NCBI RefSeq assembly: GCF_000718095.1
Contig: NZ_JOEI01000016.1
Coordinates: 1-64,000 of the forward strand
Reading direction: 5' to 3'
DNA: 64,000 bases
From: Streptomyces scopuliridis RB72
Lineage (GTDB): Bacteria; Actinomycetota; Actinomycetes; Streptomycetales; Streptomycetaceae
A program made the translations under genes and the position numbers. How positions within the stretch are numbered: the first letter of the stretch is position 1; every line of letters begins with the position of its first letter. Shown here piece after piece: positions 16,628-24,334 of this stretch. The notes under the pieces were generated by a model. It was not told the DNA's origin. It worked only from the letters and a program-made list of their open reading frames with translations, and did no database searches.

Positions 16628-16843
16628 TCAGCTCTGTGCGGTGTCGTCGCCCGTCTGCCCGGCGCCCTCGGCTGCGCCTGCCTTCTCGCGGATCTTTCGC
16701 GCCAGCCCCGCCTTCCGGTCGGCGGCGCCCTGGCGGTCGAGGTTGCGGTGCGGACCGTTGTTCTGCCGTTCTGCGCGGGACAGCCTCTGGCGCTGGCCGC
16801 CGCCCATGCCCACAGGGTTATTGATGTTCTTGCTCACGGTCAT
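16628..16843 (-). CDS. Small DUF6243-like protein
   Basis: The 71-residue protein begins MTVSKNINNPVGMGGG and continues with a basic helix (QRQRLSRAERQNNGPHRN, LDRQGAADRKA) and a Gly/Ala-rich acidic tail. It matches what I recall of a streptomycete small-protein family annotated DUF6243. The role is unknown. GGGAGAA four bases upstream of the ATG supports the start. It lacks signal and membrane segments and carries many Arg, Lys and Asn residues, so nucleic-acid binding is possible but not shown. Confidence 0.65.
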   Translation of the reverse strand: MTVSKNINNPVGMGGGQRQRLSRAERQNNGPHRNLDRQGAADRKAGLARKIREKAGAAEGAGQTGDDTAQS

Positions 16844-17339
16844 AGGTTCTCCCGGAATGATGTGAAGTGATCTACGGATTCATCGATGGGGGACGGGCGC
16901 GGTGACGTCGAAGGACGTCAGCAGGGCCCCATCACGCTCTCACTCGTAAATCGGCGTCCTGGCCTTCGGTCGAGTATGCGCCGTGCACGGACATGCTGGT
17001 CATGTATCAGTGCAAGGGCGAGACATCGATCCCGAACTCCCCGATCGCCCGCGCCCCGACCGTGCCGCCATGGTCTCCAGCTGCGGGGCAATCGCGTCCA
17101 GCGCCCGGCCACCTACGGCAGGAACCCTTGTACCGCTCGGCAAGAGCATCCCGGATGTCGAGCGGCTTTCCGGCCTTCAGCGCGTGACGATCCCCGGGGC
17201 GGGTGCCCGGCCGGGCCGCGGGACGGCCGGCGCGAGGCACGCGCTGGTAAGGTTGGGTCACGCTTGCAGAGAGCCTGGGCCCGTGCCGGACAAGGTACGG
17301 GCCCAGGTCCGTTCAGGGCGCCGAAACGAGGAACCCCCA
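16844..17339. other. Gap upstream of the helicase gene
   Basis: Nearly 500 bases with no convincing complete gene. A minus-strand stretch around 17007-17200 reads as possible protein remnant (KAGKPLDIRDALAERYKGS) but lacks a good start and I cannot assign it. The helicase promoter and untranslated leader should lie in the right part. Confidence 0.4.
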
Positions 17340-18758
17340 ATGAAGGCGAAGCAGTCGGACTCCGGTCGCTCCGGACCCGGCAGGTCCGACCAGGGGAGGG
17401 CCCCGCGGGGCGAGCTCTCGGTGCCGGGGACACTGGCGCCTGGCCTCCCACCGGCCGGCTCCTTCGCGGAGCTGGAATTGCCGGGCGAGCTGATGGGGGT
17501 GCTGGCGGGGCTCGGGATACGGGAGCCATTCCCGATCCAGGCGGCCACCCTGCCGAGCGCGCTGGCCGGCCGGGATGTCCTCGGCCGCGCGCGGACCGGC
17601 TCGGGAAAGACCCTCGCTTTCGGGCTTTCGCTCCTCGCACGTACGGCGGGCCGACGCGCCGAACCGAAGCGCCCTCTCGCGCTGGTCCTGGTGCCGACAA
17701 GGGAACTCGCGCAGCAGGTGAGCGAGGCGCTGGCTCCCTACGCGGAGGCGCTCGGGCTACGCTCGGTGACTTTGGTCGGCGGGCTGGCGATCGGCCGGCA
17801 GGTGGCGGCGCTCCGGGCGGGTGCCGAGGTCGTGGTGGCGACGCCGGGACGGCTGGCCGATCTCGTGGCCCGGCGGGACTGTCACCTGGACCGGGTGCGG
17901 ATCGCGGTGCTGGACGAGGCGGACCAGATGTGCGACATGGGTTTCCTGCCGCAGGTCTCGGAGACCCTGGACCGGACGCCCGCCGGCGGGCAGCGGATGC
18001 TGTTCTCCGCGACGCTCGACCGCAACGTCGATCAACTGGTCAGGCAATATCTGAGTGAGCCGGTGTTCGCCGCGGTCGATCGGGCGAAGGGCTCGGTCGC
18101 GACGATGGAGCACCACGTACTGAACGTCCATCCCGCCGACAAGTACGTGACAGCCACCGAGATCGCGGCTCGGGACGGGCGGGTGCTGATGTTCCTGGAC
18201 ACCAAGCACGGCGTGGACCAGTTCACCCGCCACTTGCGGAGCAGCGGAATACAGGCGGGTGCTCTGCACAGCGGGAAGTCGCAGCCGCAGCGCACGCACA
18301 CGCTGGCCCAGTTCAAGGACGGGGAGATCACGGTGCTGGTGGCCACCAACGTCGTTGCCCGTGGCATCAACGTTGAGCGCCTGGACCTCGTCGTCAACGT
18401 GGATCCGCCCTCCGACCCCAAGGACTACCTCCACCGCGGCGGGCGCACCGCGCGTGCCGGGGAGTCCGGCAGCGTGGTCACGCTGGTCACGCCCGGCCAG
18501 CGCCGGGACGTGAACCGGATGATGTCGGATGCCGGGATCCGGCCCACGGTCGCTCAGGTTCGTTCCGGCGAGGAGAGGCTGACCAGCATCACAGGCGCGA
18601 AGCGCCCGCCGGTGCAGGACGGGGCGAAGACCGGCAACGCGGCGTTCCGGGGTCTGGGTACCCGCGCGGGCCGCCCGCCGAAGGAGTCCCGCAAGGCCGC
18701 GGAGGCGCGCACGATGGCGGAGGCCCGCAAGGCCGCCCGAGCGCGCAGGGCCCACTGA
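17340..18758 (+). CDS. DEAD-box ATP-dependent RNA helicase
   Basis: The 472-residue protein carries the helicase motifs in order: Q-motif region (FPIQAATLPSAL), Walker A (ARTGSGKT), PTRELAQQ, TPGRL, DEAD (VLDEADQM), SAT (LFSAT), the ATNVVARGIN region and motif VI (HRGGRTARAG). A basic Lys/Arg/Ala-rich tail follows and could contact RNA. Such helicases unwind short RNA duplexes, often in cold adaptation or ribosome assembly. ATG 17340 has an ACGAGGA ribosome site, whereas the longer open frame upstream lacks helicase sequence. It lies within an att-flanked module although the family is usually chromosomal. Confidence 0.93.
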   Translation: MKAKQSDSGRSGPGRSDQGRAPRGELSVPGTLAPGLPPAGSFAELELPGELMGVLAGLGIREPFPIQAATLPSALAGRDVLGRARTGSGKTLAFGLSLLARTAGRRAEPKRPLALVLVPTRELAQQVSEALAPYAEALGLRSVTLVGGLAIGRQVAALRAGAEVVVATPGRLADLVARRDCHLDRVRIAVLDEADQMCDMGFLPQVSETLDRTPAGGQRMLFSATLDRNVDQLVRQYLSEPVFAAVDRAKGSVATMEHHVLNVHPADKYVTATEIAARDGRVLMFLDTKHGVDQFTRHLRSSGIQAGALHSGKSQPQRTHTLAQFKDGEITVLVATNVVARGINVERLDLVVNVDPPSDPKDYLHRGGRTARAGESGSVVTLVTPGQRRDVNRMMSDAGIRPTVAQVRSGEERLTSITGAKRPPVQDGAKTGNAAFRGLGTRAGRPPKESRKAAEARTMAEARKAARARRAH

Positions 18759-18838
18759 CGAGCGGTACGGCCGTCGCGGTCGGGAGACACAAGGAGGCAC
18801 CCACTGCCTCGCATCGACTGGAGCGTCAAGGAGTGCCG

Positions 18839-19177
18839 ATGGCGAACAGGGTCCAACGACCCCATGAGGAAGCCGAGTTCGAGTTCATCCTGGCGAGGGC
18901 GGACGTGCCGGTGCTCGCGTACTTCCACGGGGTGCGGCCCAAGGCCGCGGCAGCATGCAAGGAAATGGATGCCCTGGTGCGGGAGGTGGCCGACGTCTAT
19001 CAGGGCCGACTGATCGTCGTGCGGGCCGACATCGCAAGGTGCCCCGGCCCCGTACGGCGGTACGGCGTCACCGGCGCGCCCTCCTTCGTGCTGATCGATC
19101 GGACCGAGGCGATGGCGGCCGGGAGCGGTCCGATGTCCAGGACAGCGCTCGGGGAGTTCCTGGACGCCCACCTGTGA
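18839..19177 (+). CDS. Thioredoxin-fold protein without the CxxC active site
   Basis: The 112-residue protein has the thioredoxin layout: the strand VPVLAYFHG, a helix where the active site should be, LIVVRADIARC for the central strand, the cis-Pro loop (VTGAPSFVLID) and a C-terminal helix. Instead of WCxxC it reads FHGVRPKAAAACKEM, so no vicinal dithiol exists and it cannot be a normal thioredoxin. It may bind a partner or be a decayed copy. ATG 18839 is preferred because AAGGAG lies six bases before it. It follows the helicase by 80 bases and may be co-transcribed. Confidence 0.75.
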   Translation: MANRVQRPHEEAEFEFILARADVPVLAYFHGVRPKAAAACKEMDALVREVADVYQGRLIVVRADIARCPGPVRRYGVTGAPSFVLIDRTEAMAAGSGPMSRTALGEFLDAHL

Positions 19178-19456
19178 GCAGGCCGCATACCGGTCGGCGA
19201 GGTTGTGCCCGCAGCGACCGGACCGGGGACCATCGTGGCCGCAGATGTACAACTCTTCACCGAAACCGTCGAGTGACCTGGTGAGGTCCTGGTGCTCACG
19301 CAAGGCGGCTACCGTCGTGGCTGGAAGTCTGCTCATCGAACGACGAGATCGAAGTGAACCTGGGCGCCGCGCGTCGGGGGATGAGCCACCCCCGTGATCA
19401 CGGAACGCTGGCGTTCAGCTCTCTCGAATCAGGACCTCACCACGATTCAACCGACG

Positions 19457-19573
19457 TCACGAGTTCAAGTTCAGTAGCGGACGGGCCTGAGTGACCGCGA
19501 CTTCCGGCTGCTGCTCGTCGGCGCCGGTACTCGGTGCGGGGGAGCCGAAATCCACGGCTGGCATCTCCGCCAT
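19457..19573 (-). CDS. Possible 38-residue peptide gene
   Basis: A short minus-strand frame encodes an acidic peptide starting MAEMPAVDFGSPAPSTGADE and ending RPLLNLNS. GC3 is fairly high and a strong palindrome lies just upstream of the ATG, which favours a real gene. There is no good Shine-Dalgarno and no recognised family. Size and acidic leader-like composition would fit a peptide precursor, but no modification enzyme is nearby. Treat it as a weak call. Confidence 0.25.
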   Translation of the reverse strand: MAEMPAVDFGSPAPSTGADEQQPEVAVTQARPLLNLNS

Positions 19574-19580
19574 GAAATGA

Positions 19581-19606
19581 GGGTTGACGTGACGTGGCGT
19601 CAACCC
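19581..19606. promoter_or_regulatory. Palindrome upstream of the small ORF
   Basis: Nine-base arms GGGTTGACG and CGTCAACCC flank an eight-base centre containing TGACGTGG. The site lies eight bases upstream of the minus-strand ATG at 19573. The size and symmetry fit an operator for a dimeric regulator. A weak hairpin is the alternative. Confidence 0.4.
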
Positions 19607-19910
19607 CCGAACCCGGCGCATTGCCACGTAGAGTGCTCGGTTCTGTCTGCCCGACGGGGCTGGAGCGACCCCAAAATAGCTTCCAGCAGCGGTGTTGGGT
19701 GCCGACGGATGCTTGTGCCGCGATCAGCAGTCGCGACGTTCAGTGATTTCGGAACGGCCGAAGGTATGGCACACGTCACGCAAAGTCGATCTCAGGATTC
19801 AAGGATGCGCTCGAAGGGACACTCGGCAGGTCTCCGAGACTCGCGTCGTTGCACCGATTGACCGCCAGATGTGGTACGCAAGTGGTGTGTGGTCTTCGAA
19901 TTGGACTAGA

Positions 19911-19946
19911 CAACAAACAACCCCCGGGCCGCTGGCCTGGGGCTTT
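19911..19946 (-). terminator. Terminator of the tRNA-Gly gene
   Basis: On the minus strand a GC-rich stem (CCCCAGGCC/GGCCCGGGG, three-base loop) is followed by GTTGTTTGTTG. It starts nine bases beyond the encoded CCA. Most of it is duplicated in att-like copy 3. Confidence 0.8.
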
Positions 19947-19950
19947 TTCA

Positions 19951-20024
19951 TGGAGCGGGTGACGAGAATCGAACTCGCGCTCTGAGCTTGGGAAGCTCAT
20001 GTTCTACCATTAAACTACACCCGC
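19951..20024 (-). tRNA. tRNA-Gly (anticodon CCC)
   Basis: The minus strand folds as a full tRNA: acceptor GCGGGTG/CACCCGC, a five-base anticodon stem TGAGC/GCTCA around loop TTCCCAA (anticodon CCC), a T arm with TTCGATT, discriminator T and an encoded CCA. It reads GGG glycine codons. It is the intact right end of the island, and its 3' half is repeated at four upstream positions, so it served as the integration target. Confidence 0.95.
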
Positions 20025-20278
20025 GAGGCGAGCCGGTGATCGGCTTCGCATCGTCGGACACTCTACCTCATCGCGGGCCCCGGGCGTATTGCGCCGTGGG
20101 GCCCGTGGTGTTCCTGGGCCGCGTGGGGGGCGGTGGTGGTGGGTGGATGTGGTGGGTGGATGTGGGGGGCGGTGGGCGGGAGTTGGGGCGTAGGGTCGGG
20201 GCGGAGTGCCGTTGACGGGTGGGTTCTGTTCATCCCCTAGTGTGGGCTTTCGTCCGCGTTTGTTGGGGAAGGGACCTG

Positions 20279-20527
20279 ATGGACTTGATGGAGCGCACCG
20301 TCGTCCGCTGTGCCGAAGGGCATGTGTTCAGTACCGCCACGTTTCCGATGCAGCAGCTCGATTCCGGGCGGATCGGCCCCGGGCGGCTCATTCGGTGTCC
20401 GCGGTGTGCGCGGTTGCGGCATGCCGTGCCAGTGGAGCCGGCCGGGGCCGTGGCGGAGGCAGTGACGGTGGACGCAGTGACGGTGAACGCAGGGGCGGTC
20501 GAGGCCGCGGCGGTGGAGCGGCACTGA
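20279..20527 (+). CDS. Small zinc-ribbon-like protein
   Basis: An 82-residue protein with CAEGH near residue 11 and RCPRC near residue 40, forming a possible zinc ribbon. The second half is a low-complexity Ala/Val repeat (VDAVTVNAGAVEAAAVE). ATG 20279 follows a GGGGAAGGGA ribosome site. It lies 69 bases before dcd and may share its promoter. The family has no known function to my knowledge. Confidence 0.6.
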   Translation: MDLMERTVVRCAEGHVFSTATFPMQQLDSGRIGPGRLIRCPRCARLRHAVPVEPAGAVAEAVTVDAVTVNAGAVEAAAVERH

Positions 20528-20596
20528 CCGTAGTGGTTCAGGCGCGCGAGGTCGCCCGATTGGGGTGGGCTCGCGCGCTCTGCGTATCCTCGGGGC

Positions 20597-21172
20597 GTGC
20601 TTCTCTCAGACAAGGACATCCGGGCCGAGCTCGAATCCGGACGCGTACGCCTCGAACCGTATGACGCGTCGATGGTGCAGCCCTCCAGCATCGATGTGCG
20701 GCTCGACCGGTATTTCCGGGTGTTCGAGAATCACCGCTATCCGCATATCGACCCCGCCGTCGAGCAGGTCGATCTGACGCGCACCGTCGAGCCGGATGGG
20801 GACGAGCCGTTCATCCTGCACCCCGGGGAGTTCGTGCTCGCGTCGACGTACGAGGTCATCTCGCTGCCCGACGACATCGCCTCCCGGCTGGAGGGGAAGT
20901 CCAGCCTCGGGCGCCTCGGGCTGGTGACGCACTCGACCGCGGGCTTTATCGACCCCGGGTTCTCCGGGCATGTCACGCTCGAACTGTCGAATATGGCGAC
21001 GCTGCCGATCAAGCTCTGGCCCGGGATGAAGATCGGGCAGCTGTGTCTGTTCCGGCTCAGCTCGCCGGCGGAGTTTCCGTACGGCTCCGAGAGGTACGGC
21101 TCGCGGTATCAGGGGCAGCGGGGGCCGACCGCGTCCCGCTCGTATCTCAATTTCCATCGGACACAGGTGTGA
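20597..21172 (+). CDS. dcd: dCTP deaminase
   Basis: The 191-residue protein matches Dcd end to end: [15 protein letters not shown] at the N-terminus, the SSIDVRLD nucleotide-binding motif, [11 protein letters not shown], and the catalytic [11 protein letters not shown] segment followed by HVTLELSN with the catalytic Glu. It deaminates dCTP to dUTP for thymidylate synthesis, and some family members also hydrolyse dUTP to dUMP. Length equals that of other actinobacterial Dcd proteins. The GTG at 20597 is the only start consistent with the conserved N-terminus. A phosphoribosyltransferase gene follows after seven bases, so the two are probably one transcript. Confidence 0.96.
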   Translation: MLLSDKDIRAELESGRVRLEPYDASMVQPSSIDVRLDRYFRVFENHRYPHIDPAVEQVDLTRTVEPDGDEPFILHPGEFVLASTYEVISLPDDIASRLEGKSSLGRLGLVTHSTAGFIDPGFSGHVTLELSNMATLPIKLWPGMKIGQLCLFRLSSPAEFPYGSERYGSRYQGQRGPTASRSYLNFHRTQV

Positions 21173-21179
21173 TGCAGGC

Positions 21180-21677
21180 ATGACCGAGACCCGAGAGAAC
21201 CTCACGTACGAGAAGTTCGGCCGCGCCGTCCGCGAGCTGGCGCAGACGATCGCCGACGACGGGTACGAGCCCGATGTCGTGCTGAGCATCGCGCGCGGCG
21301 GTGTCTTTGTCGCCGGTGGGCTCGCCTACGCCCTGGACTGCAAGAACATCCATCTGGTCAACGTCGAGTTCTATACCGGGGTGGGGACCACGCTCGCGAT
21401 GCCCGTCATGCTCGCGCCCGTTCCCAACGTGATCGACTTCTCCAACAAGAAGGTCCTCATCGCGGACGACGTCGCCGACACCGGCAAGACGCTCAAGCTG
21501 GTGCGCGACTTCTGCATAGATCACGTCGCCGAGGTGCGCAGCGCCGTCATCTACGAGAAGCCGCAGTCCCTCGTGAAGTGCGAGTACGTCTGGAAGCGCA
21601 CCGACGACTGGATCAACTTCCCCTGGAGCGTGGAGCAGCCCGTCGTCCGCCGCAGCGGGCAGGTCCTCGACGCCTGA
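21180..21677 (+). CDS. Purine-type phosphoribosyltransferase
   Basis: The 165-residue protein has the type I PRT fold: the phosphate loop (SIARGGVFVAGGLAYAL) and the PRPP motif VLIADDVADTGKTL (about residues 93-106). Length and the FPWSVEQPV ending resemble xanthine/guanine-type enzymes, so purine salvage is likely, but the base specificity cannot be fixed. It follows dcd after seven bases and is closed by a terminator. Both neighbours act in nucleotide metabolism. Confidence 0.85.
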   Translation: MTETRENLTYEKFGRAVRELAQTIADDGYEPDVVLSIARGGVFVAGGLAYALDCKNIHLVNVEFYTGVGTTLAMPVMLAPVPNVIDFSNKKVLIADDVADTGKTLKLVRDFCIDHVAEVRSAVIYEKPQSLVKCEYVWKRTDDWINFPWSVEQPVVRRSGQVLDA

Positions 21678-21715
21678 GGCGGCGAGTACGCGAAGCACGC
21701 CGAAGACGTATGCCG

Positions 21716-21748
21716 AAGGGGCCCGGCGATTTTCCGCCGGGCCCCTTC
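21716..21748. terminator. Bidirectional terminator between convergent genes
   Basis: A long GC stem (GGGGCCCGGCG with its complement CGCCGGGCCCC) around a short T-rich loop, followed by TTCC, lies between the phosphoribosyltransferase gene and the convergent Yip1-like gene. Confidence 0.8.
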
Positions 21749-21764
21749 CGCGTGCCACGTTCCG

Positions 21765-22841
21765 TTACAGCGTGCCCAGCTTCAGCAGCGCCAGCAGCGC
21801 GATCAGCTGGATCGCCGACGCGCCCAGCGCCTTCGGCCACGGCAGGTCGTGCGACTTGCTCACCATCACCGTGAACAGCGCGCCCGCCGCGATCCAAGTG
21901 ATCCAGCCGAGCACCTGCACCAGCGAGTTCTCCCCGCCGAGGAAGAGCGCGAAGACCAGGCGCGGGGCGTCCGTGATCGACATGATCAGCATGGAGAGGC
22001 CCACGGTCGGCTGCCATGCGCCGTCGCCGCCGAGCTGGCGGGCGAGGGTGTGGGTCACCGCGCCCAGGATCAGCCCGCCGAAGACGAAGGCGATGCCGGT
22101 GGTCAGTACGTACGGGATGGCCGTGGAGAGGGTCGCGTTGATCGCGTCCTCGCGGGCCGTGTCGAAGCCGAAGAGCGCCAGCAGGCCGTAGACGAACGTC
22201 ACGATCAGGGCGGGGCCCCAGACCGGGTAGTCGCGCATCCGCAGGAACGTCTGGGAGGGGCGCAGTACGACGCCGCTCAGCAGCTCTTTCCAGTGCAGCC
22301 GGGGGCCCGCGGGGGCCGCGGCCGCGCCGGCGCGGTAGGCGGTGCCGTCATCGTACGGGTCCTCGTTGACGCTGAACGCCTGCGTATGGCCGGGGTTGTT
22401 GGCGTACGGATCGCCCGGCTGGCCGCCGTGCCCGCCATGTCTGCTGCGCCCGCCCTGCGGGGGATGCCCGTGCGGGCCCTGCTGGCCGTACGGGTCGCCG
22501 AAGTACTCCGGTTCGCCATGACCACCTCCGTGCCCGCCACCGCCGTGCCCGCCACCGCCGTGCCCGCCACCGCCGTACCCGTTCGGCGCGCCGCCCGCGG
22601 GAGGCCACTGCTGCTGCCCGTACGGGGGCGCGGCTTGGTGCCCGCCCCCGTAACCCGGGGGCGGCGGCGCCTGCCGTCCATACGGCTGTTGCTGCTGCCG
22701 CTGCGGTTGTTGTTGCGGGGTGCGGTTGTCCCGGCCGCGTCCGATCCTGAATCCAGCCACGCGATCGAACGTACCCGCTCCGGGCGGTCCGGGCGGCTGA
22801 GGTGGGGGAACGGGGGGTCCTTTGCGGCCGAGCTGTGACAT
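21765..22841 (-). CDS. Yip1-domain membrane protein with a Gly/His/Pro-rich N-terminus
   Basis: The 358-residue protein has an N-terminal half of low complexity (Pro, Gln, Gly and His, with repeated GGGGH units) and a C-terminal half with five or so membrane helices that fits the Yip1 family: LLSGVVLRPSQTF, then a QTFLRMRDYPVWG-type linker and helices such as ALIVTFVYGLLALFGF and LGWITWIAAGALF. The GGGGH units come from a 15-bp tandem repeat near 22505-22575 that may vary in copy number. The function of bacterial Yip1 proteins is poorly known. It is the last gene of the convergent set before the terminator. Confidence 0.8.
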   Translation of the reverse strand: MSQLGRKGPPVPPPQPPGPPGAGTFDRVAGFRIGRGRDNRTPQQQPQRQQQQPYGRQAPPPPGYGGGHQAAPPYGQQQWPPAGGAPNGYGGGGHGGGGHGGGGHGGGHGEPEYFGDPYGQQGPHGHPPQGGRSRHGGHGGQPGDPYANNPGHTQAFSVNEDPYDDGTAYRAGAAAAPAGPRLHWKELLSGVVLRPSQTFLRMRDYPVWGPALIVTFVYGLLALFGFDTAREDAINATLSTAIPYVLTTGIAFVFGGLILGAVTHTLARQLGGDGAWQPTVGLSMLIMSITDAPRLVFALFLGGENSLVQVLGWITWIAAGALFTVMVSKSHDLPWPKALGASAIQLIALLALLKLGTL

Positions 22842-22899
22842 CCCCTAGGGGAACCCTATGTGGACTGCCCCCCCGGCCCCGCCCCGGGGTTCTCCGGCG

Positions 22900-24120
22900 T
22901 TATCCGAGGAAGATCGACGTGCTGAACGTGATCACCGGCCGGTCGGCTCCCGACGCGTACAGCGCGATCAGATCCGTACGCTCGCCCTGGTGGGTGCGGG
23001 TCACCAGATCCTGGCGCCCGTCGCCGGTGAAGTCGGCCGCGCTGAGAAGCTCCGTCACGGCCCGGCCGGACCCTGACGGGAGTCTGGGCGCGGTCGGGAA
23101 CCGTACGGCCTTGAAGCGGTACGCGCCTCCCGCCCGCGCCGGACCCTCCGGGCCGCCGAGCAGCAGCTCGCCCTTCGCGGCGCGCCCCGGGGTGCGGGCC
23201 CGGGTCGAGTGGACGAGGTCGTCGTAGCCGTCACCATTGACGTCGGCCTTCGGCGTGGGCGCTTCGAGGACCGGGCCGCCGCCCGGGATCGGCGCGGAGG
23301 CGGCGCGCGGGGCGCCGGTGCGGCTGAAGGGGCCCCGGAGGTAGCTCACCTGGCCCGCGCTCGCGGTCACCGCGAGGTCCATCGCGCCGTCGCCGTCGAA
23401 GTCACCGCAGACGGGATGGTCGGGCCACTCGTTTCCGGCGCGGGCCTTGGCGGGGATCCGGAGGACGACCGCCTTGCCGTCGTTCCCGTCACCACCGTCA
23501 CCACCGTCACCACTCGTGCCACTCGCGCCGAGGCCGTCGGGACCGCCGAAGAGGATCTGGAGCGGTACGGGCGGCGCGCCGATCCCGTTGTACGGCGGGT
23601 CCGTGGCGACGATCAGATCCCCGAACCCGTCGCCGTCCAGATCGCACGCGGCCTCGGCGTCGAACGCCGCGGGCAGCGCGCCGTCGATGCGGGCGCCGTG
23701 CTTCCGCGGGCTGAGGATCTGGCGTACGGCCGGATCGAGACCGCGGGGCGCGGCGGTGCCGTACACGATCCCGATGCCCGCGTCATCGCCGTAGGTGTCG
23801 CCCGGGGCCTTGACGAGGTCGTTCAGTACGAGGTCACGGTAGCCGTCGCCGTTGAAGTCGTCCGGGACACGGCTGCCCTTGCCGCGCGGTACGGGACGAC
23901 GCGGGGCGCCGGAGCGGCCGGAGAGCGGGGCGGTGTCGCCGTTCTTGCCGGCTGTCGTGCCCTTGCCCCGGTCCTGGCCATCGCCTGCGCCGGGGCCTGA
24001 GGAGGCGGTGCAGCCCGTCAGCAGCAGTGCCGCGCAGACCGCAGCACATACGGCCGTGCCGACACCGCTCTTCACCGCAGCCCCAGCCCCAGCCGCCGTC
24101 GCTGTCACGCGTATGCGCAT
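22900..24120 (-). CDS. FG-GAP/VCBS repeat lipoprotein
   Basis: From ATG 24120 the protein has a signal sequence ending in the lipobox LLLTGC, so it should be anchored outside the membrane by a lipidated Cys. Five calcium-binding-like repeats follow: DFNGDGYRDLV, DLDGDGFGDLI, DFDGDGAMDLA, DVNGDGYDDLV and DFTGDGRQDLV. These build a beta-propeller of FG-GAP/VCBS type. No enzyme domain is attached. A longer frame begins at 24234, but its extra 38 residues precede the signal peptide and are unlikely to be translated. A ligand- or surface-binding role is inferred from the fold. Confidence 0.83.
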   Translation of the reverse strand: MRIRVTATAAGAGAAVKSGVGTAVCAAVCAALLLTGCTASSGPGAGDGQDRGKGTTAGKNGDTAPLSGRSGAPRRPVPRGKGSRVPDDFNGDGYRDLVLNDLVKAPGDTYGDDAGIGIVYGTAAPRGLDPAVRQILSPRKHGARIDGALPAAFDAEAACDLDGDGFGDLIVATDPPYNGIGAPPVPLQILFGGPDGLGASGTSGDGGDGGDGNDGKAVVLRIPAKARAGNEWPDHPVCGDFDGDGAMDLAVTASAGQVSYLRGPFSRTGAPRAASAPIPGGGPVLEAPTPKADVNGDGYDDLVHSTRARTPGRAAKGELLLGGPEGPARAGGAYRFKAVRFPTAPRLPSGSGRAVTELLSAADFTGDGRQDLVTRTHQGERTDLIALYASGADRPVITFSTSIFLG

Positions 24121-24334
24121 GCCCCCACCCACCCCGTCCACCTGATCCGCCCGGTTCCTCTCGCCGGCCCGGTCGTCACATGGTGCCGCAGTCCTCGCCC
24201 GTACAGCGGCCGAAGTCGGAGCCGACTCTGTCATCCTCCCTCGGCCCCTACGTCAAGCGGCCGGACCCGCCCCGAGGCAGATCCGGCCGCTCTCCGACCT
24301 ACGTCACCCACTTCACCCGCTACTTCACCCGCTA

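Noticed and set aside
12928..20024. Repeated tRNA-like pieces as additional functional tRNA genes
   Set aside because: Copies 1-4 lack the D arm, the 5' acceptor strand and the 5' half of the anticodon arm; only 19951-20024 can fold as a tRNA.
22500..22580. Regular 15-bp repeats as a CRISPR array
   Set aside because: Units are contiguous without spacers and encode the GGGGH repeats of the Yip1-like protein.
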